Assembly (NCBI GenBank): GCA_028684065.1
Contig: JAQUGO010000002.1
Coordinates: 1-64,000 of the forward strand
Direction: 5' to 3'
Origin: Sulfurospirillaceae bacterium
GTDB lineage: Bacteria > Campylobacterota > Campylobacteria > Campylobacterales > Sulfurospirillaceae
DNA: 64,000 nt
Shown here: piece after piece, positions 1 to 8,735 of the stretch
How positions within the stretch are numbered: the stretch's first letter is position 1
How the letters are laid out: the number at the start of each line of letters is the position of its first letter
Made by a program: the position numbers and the translations under genes
Notes under the pieces: model-generated
What the model was told of the DNA's origin: nothing
The model's database searches: none
Seen by the model: the letters and a program-made list of their open reading frames with translations, nothing else

Positions 1-818
1 TTACAGCTATTATTTATTACGGTGTTGAGCCTTTCGCTCATTCTCAAATGCACCCTCACGTCGCCCCTGCTGATTTCGCTTTTAAAGATTTAGGCCATAC
101 CGATAAAGTGGGTGATCCTGTGAAAGGCAAAGAATTAGTCAGTTCTAATTGTACGGCATGTCATGGTTTACAAGTGGAAGGATTTCCTTCCCCTATGCCC
201 AATGCCGATGCCGCCATGGCATACGGTGTTGTACCTCCAGATTTAAGTACAGCAGGTGCATTGTATGATGTCAATTATCTTGCTGGTTTTATTAAAGAAC
301 CAACAAAAGCGGCACATTTGCAGCATAAATTCGATGATACCAAGCCGTATCCAATGCCAAATTATAATTGGATGAGTGAACAAGAGATAGCTGATATGGT
401 CGCTTATTTGGAAAGCATTGCCCCTAAAACAGTTAGCGATAAAGAAGTTTTCAAAGATGCCTGTGGAAGATGCCATAGTATGAACTACGATAAAGTTTCA
501 GCACTAACAACTCCTGAGCAATTAAATGCTTACATGGGAGCGCCTGCGCCTGATTTATCCATTATGATTCGTGCCAAAAGTTATGAATATCTTGAAACAT
601 TTATTAATGAACCTCAAAAGCTTTTAGAAGGCACGTCTATGCCTCGTGTTGGCCTGACTGAAAAAGCACAAACTCAAGTCATTGCCTATATGGAAAAAAC
701 GGGTGATAGAAAAAAAGCTGAAAGAGAAGACTTAGGCTATAAACTTGTGGGCTTTATGGCTCTCTTTACACTGCTAGCCTATCTTTGGAAAGTTAAAATT
801 TGGAGAGAGGTGGAATAA
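1..818 (+). CDS. petC: Cytochrome bc1 complex cytochrome c1 subunit, di-heme (5' partial)
   Basis: Membrane-anchored di-heme cytochrome c of the quinol:cytochrome c oxidoreductase, passing electrons to periplasmic cytochromes. The reading frame is open to the left edge (first whole codon at base 3), so the Met at 48 is internal and the N-terminus lies outside the window. Two heme-binding sites are visible, CTACH and CGRCH, with Met-rich ligand regions (YPMPNYNWM; TSMPRVG) after each. A C-terminal hydrophobic segment (about the last 25 residues) is a membrane anchor. The di-heme form is typical of Campylobacterota PetC. The stop codon lies in the loop of a terminator hairpin. PetA and PetB should lie upstream, outside the window. 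Confidence 0.9.
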   Translation, partial: TAIIYYGVEPFAHSQMHPHVAPADFAFKDLGHTDKVGDPVKGKELVSSNCTACHGLQVEGFPSPMPNADAAMAYGVVPPDLSTAGALYDVNYLAGFIKEPTKAAHLQHKFDDTKPYPMPNYNWMSEQEIADMVAYLESIAPKTVSDKEVFKDACGRCHSMNYDKVSALTTPEQLNAYMGAPAPDLSIMIRAKSYEYLETFINEPQKLLEGTSMPRVGLTEKAQTQVIAYMEKTGDRKKAEREDLGYKLVGFMALFTLLAYLWKVKIWREVE

Positions 819-835
819 CCACCTCTTGCTTTTTC
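806..835 (+). terminator. Intrinsic terminator of petC
   Basis: Perfect 8-bp stem AGAGGTGG / CCACCTCT with loop AATAA, followed by TGCTTTTT. The petC stop codon sits in the loop. Confidence 0.8.
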
Positions 836-849
836 AAACCTACGTTATA

Positions 850-879
850 GATTTTTTTGCTCTTTTTTTCCCTTAAAAT
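850..879 (+). promoter_or_regulatory. Candidate promoter for the porin gene
   Basis: T-tracts (GATTTTTTTGCTC then TTTTTTTCCC) followed by a TAAAAT -10 box. Epsilonproteobacterial sigma-70 promoters commonly have periodic T-tracts and no clear -35. An almost identical arrangement precedes the torD operon at 2378. The transcript would carry a leader of about 210 nt with a hairpin. The start site is inferred. Confidence 0.45.
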
Positions 880-949
880 AATTTCACGAAAAACTTTTGG
901 TACTTTATAGGTCTTTTAAAGAACAGAAGTTTAGAGCGTCATGATAGTG

Positions 950-979
950 CGGTATCGACCTGTTTGTGTGCCGATACCG
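950..979 (+). promoter_or_regulatory. Stem-loop in the porin leader
   Basis: Perfect 8-bp inverted repeat CGGTATCG / CGATACCG with a 14-nt loop, about 120 nt before the porin start codon. There is no following T-tract, so it is not an obvious terminator. It may stabilise the leader or be a regulatory RNA element; I could not match it to a known riboswitch. The rest of 836-1100 shows only AT-rich leader sequence. Confidence 0.45.
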
Positions 980-1100
980 GGTTGTTATATGTTTAAACGG
1001 GGGTTTAAAGTGATAAAAGCAACCAAGCACATGGTAACACAAACCTATTTTTGTTTTTATTAACTAATAAAAACACCTCATGTACCAAAAAGGATTAAAC

Positions 1101-2306
1101 ATGAAATTTGCAAAACTAAGTTTGGTGGCTATCGGCGTTGTAGGGTTGTCTGTCAGTTCGTTTGCAGCAGATACGCTTGCTGATGCATTCAAAGAAGGAA
1201 AAGTAAGTGGCGAGCTAAAAGCTTTCTATTGGAACAGAGATAGAAATCCTGCAATTTCGAGTGACTCTATCTTTAACACGGGTGTTATGTTAAATTATAA
1301 AACGGCTTCTCTCAATGGCTTTAGCATGAACGTTACAGGGCAAAGCAATCATGCGGCTTTTGCCAATAAGAATGCCAAAACACAATTTGATTGGGATGAA
1401 TACGGCTCAGGTGCCCAACTCTCCGAAGCATATCTTGCTTATAATACAGGCAAAACAACGCTGCAAGTGGGACGTATGTTTTTAAATACTCCACTGATTG
1501 CTTCTCTTGGAAACCGTATTGTTAAAGAGGCATTTGAAGGAGCTATGCTTGTCAATACTGACCTTCCAAATACAACATTAACTGCGGCCTATGTTCAAAA
1601 ATTTCAAGCACAAACAGATGGTAACGGCAATATAGGACAATTTACAACGTATAACAATCCTTATGGAACATCTCCACTCTTAAATGATGGTGCCTATACT
1701 GTTGTTGCTGTGAACAAATCAATCGCAGGGCTAACATTGACAGCGGCGTATGCTGAAGATATGGATACTAAAGGTCAGATGGCCTATACCGAAGCAGCTT
1801 ATGCTGGACAAGCCAATAACTTTACCTATGGTTTAGCGGCACAATACTATTACAGTGATAAAGATATCACGGGTTCTAAAAGTGCTAGTTTAGTAGGCGT
1901 TAAAGCGAACATTGGCATGGGAGCTTTTAGTGGTTATGTCGCCTATAGTACCGTTAGCAAAGATGCTGCTGTAACACCTGGTATTGGTTGGGGTGCTGAT
2001 CTTGCTTATACAGGTACGATTATCTTATCAAGCAGTTATGGTGCTAATACCGATGCGTATACAGCTGGCATTGGTTATGCGCTTAATGCATCTACCTCTA
2101 TTGGTGCAGCATATACGGTAACAGATGATGAAGGTCTTGGTTGGGCAAAAGGCAAGGCGACTTACGTTTCACTTACTGGAAATTATGCTTTTTCTGGAGC
2201 GCTTAAAGGTCTAGGTATTGGTGTTATGTATGATAATGAAAATACGGAAAATGCAGCTACGAAAGACAAAGACGAATTTCGATTTAGCGCTAGTTACAAA
2301 TTTTAA
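1101..2306 (+). CDS. Outer-membrane porin, OprD-like / Campylobacterota major porin
   Basis: Outer-membrane beta-barrel porin for small solutes. The start at 1101 (MKFAKLSLVA) is preferred over the track start at 1080 because AAAGGATTAAAC lies just before it and a clean Sec signal peptide follows, cleaved near SSFA-ADT. The mature chain alternates short amphipathic strands rich in Tyr, Ala and Gly, for example repeated AAY and YTVTDD patterns, and ends in a C-terminal Phe (ASYKF), the outer-membrane insertion signal. Length about 401 aa fits OprD-family porins of this phylum. It lies alone between two terminators. Its substrate cannot be told from sequence. Confidence 0.8.
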   Translation: MKFAKLSLVAIGVVGLSVSSFAADTLADAFKEGKVSGELKAFYWNRDRNPAISSDSIFNTGVMLNYKTASLNGFSMNVTGQSNHAAFANKNAKTQFDWDEYGSGAQLSEAYLAYNTGKTTLQVGRMFLNTPLIASLGNRIVKEAFEGAMLVNTDLPNTTLTAAYVQKFQAQTDGNGNIGQFTTYNNPYGTSPLLNDGAYTVVAVNKSIAGLTLTAAYAEDMDTKGQMAYTEAAYAGQANNFTYGLAAQYYYSDKDITGSKSASLVGVKANIGMGAFSGYVAYSTVSKDAAVTPGIGWGADLAYTGTIILSSSYGANTDAYTAGIGYALNASTSIGAAYTVTDDEGLGWAKGKATYVSLTGNYAFSGALKGLGIGVMYDNENTENAATKDKDEFRFSASYKF

Positions 2307-2328
2307 TTCACCACATCTTCTTCTTAGT

Positions 2329-2355
2329 GTAGCCATTGTTTAAAAAAATGGCTAC
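2329..2355 (+). terminator. Terminator-like hairpin after the porin
   Basis: 9-bp stem GTAGCCATT / AATGGCTAC with an A-rich loop, 23 bp after the porin stop. The following T-tract is not immediate, so efficiency is uncertain. Confidence 0.55.
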
Positions 2356-2377
2356 CGCTCTCAAAAAATAAAATTTC

Positions 2378-2407
2378 GATTTTTTTGCTTCTTTTTTTCT
2401 TTAAGAT
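2378..2407 (+). promoter_or_regulatory. Candidate promoter of the molybdoenzyme operon
   Basis: CGATTTTTTTGCTTC, then TTTTTTTC and a TAAGAT -10 box, about 30 bp before torD. It closely matches the porin promoter region at 850-879, which suggests similar or shared control. Confidence 0.45.
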
Positions 2408-2437
2408 GCTTATGTAAGTTTCGAAAAGGGAGTAACC

Positions 2438-3010
2438 ATGAAGAAAAAAATCGAGGAGAATGCGATACAGCTCTCCAAAAGATTACAGATGAGTAAGACA
2501 CTGCGTGACATTTTCACCAGTCAAGATTCAACTTCCCTCAAAATCGCATTTGATGCCTTAGAATCGCCTATTGCCATTTCAGAAGAACTACTAGAGTCTG
2601 ATTTTAACCGTTATTTCATAGGACCACTCTCCCCTATCGCTGATCCTTTTTCGTCTATCTACTTAGATGAACTTGACCAAGTGATGTCCAAAAGTACCCT
2701 TAAAGTTCGAGCACTTTATGAGACTATGGGGTTTTCATTTCCACAACAAAACCAAATTCCTGATGACCATATAGGAATAGAGTTAGACGCATATTACCAA
2801 TTACTTTATATCGAAGAGGTCAAAAATATTGACTATCTTAGAGAGCTTCGTCACTATTTTTTACATGAACATTTGAATCTTTGGATTCCTCTTTTTATCG
2901 AAAGAGCCCTTGCATGTAAAGAAGGGCCTTCCAAGGCTATGGTCTATATCTTAACACAGCTCAAATCATTCTTGATAAGAGAAACCAATACACAAGGAGT
3001 CCCCGCATGA
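2438..3010 (+). CDS. TorD/DmsD-family cytoplasmic chaperone
   Basis: All-helical chaperone (190 aa) that guards the Tat signal and assists molybdenum-cofactor insertion of the partner enzyme before export. The C-terminal part carries the family pattern around FLHEHLNLWIP, a variant of the E-PxDHxxxE region. The start has a good GGGAG site. The stop overlaps the ATG of the catalytic subunit (ATGA), so the two are translationally coupled, which strongly links it to that enzyme. No signal peptide is present. Family assignment rests on length, context and the C-terminal motif, since TorD proteins diverge strongly. Confidence 0.75.
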   Translation: MKKKIEENAIQLSKRLQMSKTLRDIFTSQDSTSLKIAFDALESPIAISEELLESDFNRYFIGPLSPIADPFSSIYLDELDQVMSKSTLKVRALYETMGFSFPQQNQIPDDHIGIELDAYYQLLYIEEVKNIDYLRELRHYFLHEHLNLWIPLFIERALACKEGPSKAMVYILTQLKSFLIRETNTQGVPA

Positions 3011-5286
3011 GTTATTCGAAAGAAAAAGTCGATACCCTCTTACATAACGGTATCAGCAGAAGAAACTTTCTCAAAGGGTTAGCGGCGAGTGGCGTTTTAT
3101 CTTCATTTCCAGGAGGATTATTAGAAGCTAATGAAGATTTAAATACAAAAATCCCTTACTTAGGTGAAAAAAGTTACGAAACATTTAGAAATGCCTGTCC
3201 TAGAAATTGCTATGATACATGCAGCATTAAAACCTTTGTTAAAGATGGTGTAATGCAATTTATCGAAGGTGCGCAAGAATCTACGTACACACGTGGTGGC
3301 TGTTGTGTCAAAGGTAATTCGTACGTCAAACGTGTCTATTCCGCTCGTCGTCTTAAATACCCAATGCTTCAAGTGGGCGGTAAAGGTTCAGGTCAATGGA
3401 AGCGCATTTCATGGGATGATGCGATGGAAATTATCGCTAAAAAACTCCTAGAAATCAAAAAAGATGATGGCACGATGTTGGGTGCTGCGTTGACAAAATA
3501 CTCTGGTAATTTTGGTATTACACATTATGGTATCGAAGGGATGTTTAATTCTATCGGTTATACGACACGACTTGCAGGAACCCCTTGTTGGCCAGCGGGT
3601 ATTGATGCACAAAACCTTGATATGGGAAATATGTGGTGTAATGATCCTGAAGAGATGAAAGACAGTAAATTTATCATTCTTTGGGGTGTTAATCCTGCCA
3701 GCAACTCTGTTCATTCTATGAAATATATATATGAAGCAAAAAAGAAGGGTGCTAAAGTTGTTGTTATTGACCCTGTATTTACTGAAATGGCTTCAAAATC
3801 CAGTCAATATATTCAAATAAAAACAGGAACTGATGGCTTACTAGCGCTTGGAATGCAAAAGATTATTATTGATGCAAAATTGCATGATCAAAAATGGCTT
3901 GATGCAAATTCTAAAGGCTTTAAAGAATTAAAAGAGTATTTGGATAAAGATATTAAGTTAGATGATGTTTCCAAAGTTACAGGTATTCCTCTTGAAATGA
4001 TTAAAGAGTTGGCTTTATCATTTGCAAAAGCAAAACCGGCAACGATTTGGATGGGTTATGGAATGCAACGCCATACCAATGGTGGTTCAATGATTCGTGC
4101 TATTGATGCATTGGTGGCAGTAACAGGTAATGTTGGAAAATATGCAGGTGGTGCTCGTTATGGGCATTTGAGTACATGGGGCTTTAATTATGCCGCACTC
4201 AGTATGCCAAAACCTGAAGGCAGTGTTGGTTACACTGGACCAGAGGGCGCTAAAGGTGAATTTGCACACGGAGGTGGTGGTGAAAAAGCGGCCTATACTG
4301 ATCGTTTTTTAAACATCAATAAAACAGCCCGTGAACTTTTAAATTCTAAAGGTCCAAAAGTTCGCTTGTTATGGGTAGCTTGTAAAAATCCATTTTCACA
4401 AGATTTTGACCGCAATCAGCTTATCCGTGCTTTCAAACAACTTGATATGGTCGTTGTAGCGGATCAATTCTTCAATGAAACAGCTAAATGGGCAGACATC
4501 GTGCTTCCTGTAGCAACACAATTTGAAGAAAATGATGTGAACGTTTCGTACTGGCATTATTGGTTGAGTCTTAATGAACAAGCTATTAAACCTATTTTTG
4601 AAGTTAAATCCGATGTGCAAATCGCAGCACTTTTATCAAAGCATATGAATAAGCTAGAAAAGGGCTCATGTACCTTCCCACAAAGTGTTGATACCAAAGA
4701 GATGACTATCAAAGAGTTTAACCCTGGCATTTATGCACAATTTGGCATCAAATCATGGGAAGAACTTAAACATGGACCGGTTAAAGCCAAAGCGGTTATC
4801 CCTTATGCTGATGGAAAATTTCAAACACCAAGTGGCAAATATGAGTTTTATTCTGAAAAAGCTTTGGAACTCTTTGGTAGTGCCTTACCAAAATACCTAG
4901 AAGTGCGCAAGCCTTATGATAAATTTCGTATGACATCGCCTCATAGTAGATGGAGTCTGCATTCACAGTTCCAAAATTTAGAGTGGATGGAAGATGTACA
5001 TCCTGAGCCTTCTGTTTATATCAATCCTGATGATGCCAAAATGAAAATGGTAAATGAAGGAGATACGGTTGCTGTCTTTAATAAACAAGGACTCTTAAGG
5101 CTAAAAGCGAAAATCACCGATAACGTTCAGCCTGGAACAGTTTTGATGTATGAACAGTGGTATAACAATAATATTTACAATGTCAATGAACTCGTTGATG
5201 ACACAAGCTCAGATATGGGTGCGTTCAAAACAGGAGCCCCTGGTGTTGCGCTTCATGATACATTTGTAAATTTTAGAAAAATATAA
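3007..5286 (+). CDS. Tat-exported molybdopterin oxidoreductase, catalytic subunit (DMSO reductase superfamily)
   Basis: Periplasmic Mo/W-bisPGD enzyme of 759 aa. A twin-arginine signal SRRNFLK (residues 18-24) leads a cleavable N-terminus. A [4Fe-4S] site follows: C64-x3-C68-x3-C72 and a CC pair at 99-100. A GTPCWP segment near residue 194 lies where the Mo ligand occurs in relatives. If C194 is the ligand, the enzyme is closer to the Cys-ligated polysulfide/thiosulfate/arsenate-type enzymes than to Ser-ligated DMSO reductase. The C-terminal molydopterin-binding domain (about 650-759) is present. RBS AAGGAG. The substrate is unknown. The operon encodes a ferredoxin subunit but no membrane anchor, so the link to the quinol pool is not evident. 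Confidence 0.85.
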   Translation: MSYSKEKVDTLLHNGISRRNFLKGLAASGVLSSFPGGLLEANEDLNTKIPYLGEKSYETFRNACPRNCYDTCSIKTFVKDGVMQFIEGAQESTYTRGGCCVKGNSYVKRVYSARRLKYPMLQVGGKGSGQWKRISWDDAMEIIAKKLLEIKKDDGTMLGAALTKYSGNFGITHYGIEGMFNSIGYTTRLAGTPCWPAGIDAQNLDMGNMWCNDPEEMKDSKFIILWGVNPASNSVHSMKYIYEAKKKGAKVVVIDPVFTEMASKSSQYIQIKTGTDGLLALGMQKIIIDAKLHDQKWLDANSKGFKELKEYLDKDIKLDDVSKVTGIPLEMIKELALSFAKAKPATIWMGYGMQRHTNGGSMIRAIDALVAVTGNVGKYAGGARYGHLSTWGFNYAALSMPKPEGSVGYTGPEGAKGEFAHGGGGEKAAYTDRFLNINKTARELLNSKGPKVRLLWVACKNPFSQDFDRNQLIRAFKQLDMVVVADQFFNETAKWADIVLPVATQFEENDVNVSYWHYWLSLNEQAIKPIFEVKSDVQIAALLSKHMNKLEKGSCTFPQSVDTKEMTIKEFNPGIYAQFGIKSWEELKHGPVKAKAVIPYADGKFQTPSGKYEFYSEKALELFGSALPKYLEVRKPYDKFRMTSPHSRWSLHSQFQNLEWMEDVHPEPSVYINPDDAKMKMVNEGDTVAVFNKQGLLRLKAKITDNVQPGTVLMYEQWYNNNIYNVNELVDDTSSDMGAFKTGAPGVALHDTFVNFRKI

Positions 5287-5297
5287 GGGAGATTATT

Positions 5298-5936
5298 ATG
5301 CAAAAAGCTTTTTTAGTAGACGGCAGTATCTGCCTTGGTTGTAATACATGTGCAATGGCTTGTAAAAATCAGTATCATCAAGATACTGGAATTTTGTGGA
5401 GAAAAGTGAGAGAAGTGGGAGCGGAAGATTATCTTATTGATAACAACAACATCCTCCCGACACTTGTTTCCTATCAAAAAGCACCTAAAGTAACCATGCC
5501 AATAGAACGCTTTTATTTCTCTTTGGCATGTAATCATTGTGAAAACCCAGCGTGTGTAGCTATCTGCCCTGTTGGTGCTCATACCAAAGATCCTGAAACG
5601 GGTATTTGTAAACATGACCAAACGATTTGTATTGGTTGTGGTGGGTGTGTCAAAGCGTGTCCGTTTGGTGCTTCTAAATTTAATGCCAAAATGGGACAAG
5701 CTGAAAAATGTAGTATGTGTTGGGAAAGACAAGCGGATGGTAAAACAACCGCATGTGTACAAGCATGTCCTGTTGGAGCAATTGCGATTATTGACTTGCA
5801 TGACCCCAAATATAAAGAGTTAGGAACATCTGCTCCAGTAGGTATTGATTATGCCATTAATGCGGAAACAAAACCTAGTACACGCTTTATTCATCCACAC
5901 ATGCCTAAGGAGATATACCGACAGCCTAAAGGATAA
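5298..5936 (+). CDS. Four-cluster ferredoxin subunit, DmsB/PsrB/NrfC type
   Basis: Electron-transfer subunit (212 aa) of the preceding molybdoenzyme. Four cysteine groups expected to bind four [4Fe-4S] clusters are visible: CLGCNTCAMAC near the N-terminus, CNHCENPACVAIC, CIGCGGCVKAC, and CSMC with a later ACVQAC. It has no signal peptide, as expected for a subunit co-exported with the Tat-targeted partner. RBS AAGGGAG; 11-bp gap after the catalytic gene, and 3 bp before the next gene. Confidence 0.9.
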   Translation: MQKAFLVDGSICLGCNTCAMACKNQYHQDTGILWRKVREVGAEDYLIDNNNILPTLVSYQKAPKVTMPIERFYFSLACNHCENPACVAICPVGAHTKDPETGICKHDQTICIGCGGCVKACPFGASKFNAKMGQAEKCSMCWERQADGKTTACVQACPVGAIAIIDLHDPKYKELGTSAPVGIDYAINAETKPSTRFIHPHMPKEIYRQPKG

Positions 5937-5939
5937 ACA

Positions 5940-6299
5940 ATGAAACAATTTTTATATATCGTGTCACTATTCTCTTTTATATTAACACATAGCTGGGGCT
6001 CTCCTGCCCCAGCTATGTGTAACTTTGGTGACCCATTATTTGGCGAGCTCTCACACCAAAAAGTTAGTTTTGAGAAGCCAACAGCGTATAAGGTTGATAA
6101 AGAAAACTTGGTTATAATAAAACTTGAAAAGCCACATTTGCCTTCTGGTTATATGGTGAGCGTCTTTGTGGACATACTCAAATCACCTAAGAAAAAACCA
6201 GAAACGCAAGGATGGTATCCATCAACCATTATCATGCCCAAAGAAGCTGGTGTTCATGAATTGGGTATTCAGGTTAATCTAATGTATAAAGGGAGCTGA
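5940..6299 (+). CDS. Small exported protein of the molybdoenzyme operon, unknown function
   Basis: 119 aa with an N-terminal signal peptide (MKQFLYIVSLFSFILTHS) and a mature part of about 100 residues that looks beta-rich, with the motif WYPSTIIMP. It starts 3 bp after the ferredoxin stop, so it is co-translated with the enzyme. I do not recognise the family. Likely roles are an accessory periplasmic subunit or an electron-transfer or substrate adaptor, but this is context only. A perfect 15-bp inverted repeat lies inside the coding sequence at the signal-peptide end. Confidence 0.7.
   Translation: MKQFLYIVSLFSFILTHSWGSPAPAMCNFGDPLFGELSHQKVSFEKPTAYKVDKENLVIIKLEKPHLPSGYMVSVFVDILKSPKKKPETQGWYPSTIIMPKEAGVHELGIQVNLMYKGS
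5985..6020 (+). promoter_or_regulatory. Perfect 15-bp-arm hairpin inside a coding sequence
   Basis: ACACATAGCTGGGGC and its exact reverse complement are separated by TCTCCT. The structure is GC-rich for this genome and lies 45 bp into the ORF, with no T-tract. It could pause ribosomes or RNA polymerase, mark an RNA-processing site, or uncouple expression of the last gene. Confidence 0.7.
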
Positions 6300-6312
6300 G
6301 GTGGGATACAAG

Positions 6313-6327
6313 TTGCAAGTCTTGCAA
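6313..6327 (+). promoter_or_regulatory. Inverted repeat upstream of the response-regulator gene
   Basis: TTGCAAG-T-CTTGCAA, a perfect 7-bp inverted repeat 46 bp before the response-regulator start. It is a candidate operator for an OmpR-type regulator or another factor. No bound protein can be assigned from sequence. Confidence 0.45.
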
Positions 6328-6373
6328 AAACAACACTATCTTTTGTCGCACATTAGCTTTTTGGAGAATTAAA

Positions 6374-7066
6374 ATGGATACACTTTTTTTAGAGCGATTA
6401 AAAACATTAAGAATTCTCTATGCCGAAGATGAGGAAGGAATAAGATCAAATATTTCCGCCTCTCTTCGCTATTACGTTAAAGAGGTCATTGAAGCTGAAA
6501 ATGGCAAAGCAGCTTTAGCCCTCTATCATAAAGAAAAACCCGATATTGTCATTACCGATATTTTAATGCCTCTTATGAGTGGTATTGAACTTGCTAAAAT
6601 CATTCGAAAAGAAGATGAAACCACTCCCATCGTCATAATATCTGCACATACAGACAAAGAGTACCTTCTGAATGTTGTTGATTTACATCTAGAGCAATAT
6701 ATCGTTAAACCCGTTAATTTAGATGAATTAATGGCAGCGCTCTCTCGCTGTTTAAAGCGCATATCCAATACCCATACTATCGTCTATGAGCTTCCTTGTG
6801 GGTATCTGTATGACTTTGATTATAAACATCTCACCTACAGGGGTGAGCTGATTCATCTTAACAAAAAAGAGTCTGCTTTTTTAGAACTTTTATTGCATAA
6901 TAAGCAACGTATTGTCACCTACGAAGAGCTACAGTTACAAGTATGGCAAGATGATATTATGACAGACAGCGCATTACGCTCTTTAGTGCGAAATTTGCGC
7001 AAAAAGCTCCCTCGTGATTTTATTACAAATCTTTCTGGAGTTGGGTATCGATTTGAAAAGTGCTAA
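6374..7066 (+). CDS. OmpR-family response regulator
   Basis: Two-component DNA-binding regulator of 230 aa. The receiver domain (about 11-125) has the acidic pocket AEDEE near residue 17, the phospho-acceptor Asp at about 62 (ITDILMP) and the conserved Lys (IVKPVN). The winged-helix domain (about 140-230) shows LNKKESAFLELL and the terminal GVGYRFE typical of OmpR/PhoB. RBS TTGGAGAATTAAA. It is the first gene of an overlapping trio with a substrate-binding protein and a kinase, just downstream of the molybdoenzyme operon, which is its probable target. Confidence 0.9.
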   Translation: MDTLFLERLKTLRILYAEDEEGIRSNISASLRYYVKEVIEAENGKAALALYHKEKPDIVITDILMPLMSGIELAKIIRKEDETTPIVIISAHTDKEYLLNVVDLHLEQYIVKPVNLDELMAALSRCLKRISNTHTIVYELPCGYLYDFDYKHLTYRGELIHLNKKESAFLELLLHNKQRIVTYEELQLQVWQDDIMTDSALRSLVRNLRKKLPRDFITNLSGVGYRFEKC

Positions 7067-8735
7067 ATTTTCTCTTTTTATCCTTCTATTTACCGCGAGC
7101 GTACTCTTTGCTAATGATGGAGTCTCTTTAAATTATCGAAATAATAATAGTGATTCAGAGCTTATTTCAGAGCGTCTTCCTGAGTCACACATTAAGGTTT
7201 TTTTCCCAACCATGCCCTATTTATATCTCTCAAAACTCATTAATGGAACTTTAGTACGCTCCAGTGGAAATAAGGATGGATGGGAATACATGCTAGCAAC
7301 ATCGTATGTTAAAATTGACCCATTGACATATGAATTCACATTAAGGCAAAATGTTCATTTTCAAGATGGTACCCCGTTTAATGCTGATTCTGTTATCGAA
7401 AATTTTCACTACTTTCAAAAAGATCCCATTGTGTATTCAGATATTCACAAGCGACTTAAAAGCGTTACTAAAGTTTCTCCTTATACGGTGCGCTTTCACC
7501 TCTTAAAACCATATGGAATGCTTCTTAATGACTTAGCAACGATTAATCTCTACACATCTTCGTATCTCAAAAAATTCGGATGTAGTACAGGTGAGGGCTC
7601 TCAAAGTAATTGCAATAGCATGCAAGCTCCCGGTCTCTATGGCCTTGGCCCTTATATTTTAACAGAAGGATTTGCCACGGGAAGATTTCAAACACCTATT
7701 ATTAAACTCAAAGCCAATCCTTACTATTACGAAAAAGGAATGCCCTATATTGAAAATATTACTATTTTTACAGAACTAACCTCTAAAGAAGTGATTCATA
7801 GAGCACTTGAAGAAGAAGGAGCTTTAGATATAGCCCCCATTCCATTTAACAAAAAAGTGGAAACGGTTCTTTCAAAATATGCAAGACTTTATACCAAACC
7901 TTCTACCAATAATATCTCGATTTACTTTAATATGCTCAAAGCCAATAGCAAACTTAACGATAAGCGGATTCGTATAGCTCTCAATAAAGCCATCAATCAA
8001 AAAAATCTTCTTAATTTTGTATATAAAAAAGAGGGTTTTTTAGCGCCTACAGAATCTTCTGTCAATTACCGCTCTGTCAAACTTGCAACACAAGATATGA
8101 AGCCATGGGGAGAGGTTGCTCTTGAAGAAGGAGAAAAGGAAAAGAATGAACTTCACATGCTTCTGAATGGCTTACATCTTAAAGTTGTTACTTTGGAGCG
8201 TTTTATGTTTTTATGGAGAGGCATTGAATACCAGTTAAAACAATACGGTGTGACTTTGGAGTATTTCATTACACCTAATGAAAAAGAAATTTATGGACAA
8301 CTACTTACGAATAGAAAATCACCCAAAGATTGGGATATTTTGACGTGGGGAAATGATGATTGGTCCAGTAACCATCCATGGACCAGTCTATTTGCTTATC
8401 GAACATCAGATAAATGGTCGTCGATAGAGAGAGATGACATTATGCAAGACTATATTGAGCATTTTTTTGATGTGGATTTTCAAAGTAATGCTTTTGATGC
8501 TATTGTTAAAAAAATGGTACAAAGAGTATATGACCAAGCCTATATGCTTTTTGTGCCCTCCCCCAATATTGTCTTAGCTGTCAATAAAGAAATTTCCTAC
8601 GATCCCTCTTCTGTGTTACTAATGCCCTTATGGAAAGCCAAACTAACACGTTTTCATTGGTCTATAAGAGGCAACATACCGTATCCACAAAAGAGGCAAC
8701 AACCAATGCGCCCATTAAGGTTTAGTCATGATTAA
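7053..8735 (+). CDS. Periplasmic solute-binding protein (SBP_bac_5 family), probable sensory partner
   Basis: 560-aa extracytoplasmic binding protein of the oligopeptide/nickel (OppA/NikA-like) family, with the family signature around YEFTLRQNVHFQDGTPFNAD. The track start at 7014 is inside the upstream gene. A TTG at 7053 gives a typical signal peptide (KSAKFSLFILLFTASVLFA) and overlaps the regulator end by 14 bp. No ABC permease or ATPase is present. It lies between a response regulator and a kinase, and its stop overlaps the kinase start, so it probably presents a ligand to the kinase rather than feeding a transporter. Confidence 0.75.
   Translation: MKSAKFSLFILLFTASVLFANDGVSLNYRNNNSDSELISERLPESHIKVFFPTMPYLYLSKLINGTLVRSSGNKDGWEYMLATSYVKIDPLTYEFTLRQNVHFQDGTPFNADSVIENFHYFQKDPIVYSDIHKRLKSVTKVSPYTVRFHLLKPYGMLLNDLATINLYTSSYLKKFGCSTGEGSQSNCNSMQAPGLYGLGPYILTEGFATGRFQTPIIKLKANPYYYEKGMPYIENITIFTELTSKEVIHRALEEEGALDIAPIPFNKKVETVLSKYARLYTKPSTNNISIYFNMLKANSKLNDKRIRIALNKAINQKNLLNFVYKKEGFLAPTESSVNYRSVKLATQDMKPWGEVALEEGEKEKNELHMLLNGLHLKVVTLERFMFLWRGIEYQLKQYGVTLEYFITPNEKEIYGQLLTNRKSPKDWDILTWGNDDWSSNHPWTSLFAYRTSDKWSSIERDDIMQDYIEHFFDVDFQSNAFDAIVKKMVQRVYDQAYMLFVPSPNIVLAVNKEISYDPSSVLLMPLWKAKLTRFHWSIRGNIPYPQKRQQPMRPLRFSHD

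Noticed and set aside
243-476. 77-aa minus-strand ORF in petC
   Set aside because: Shadow frame of a well-supported cytochrome gene; no RBS or family features.
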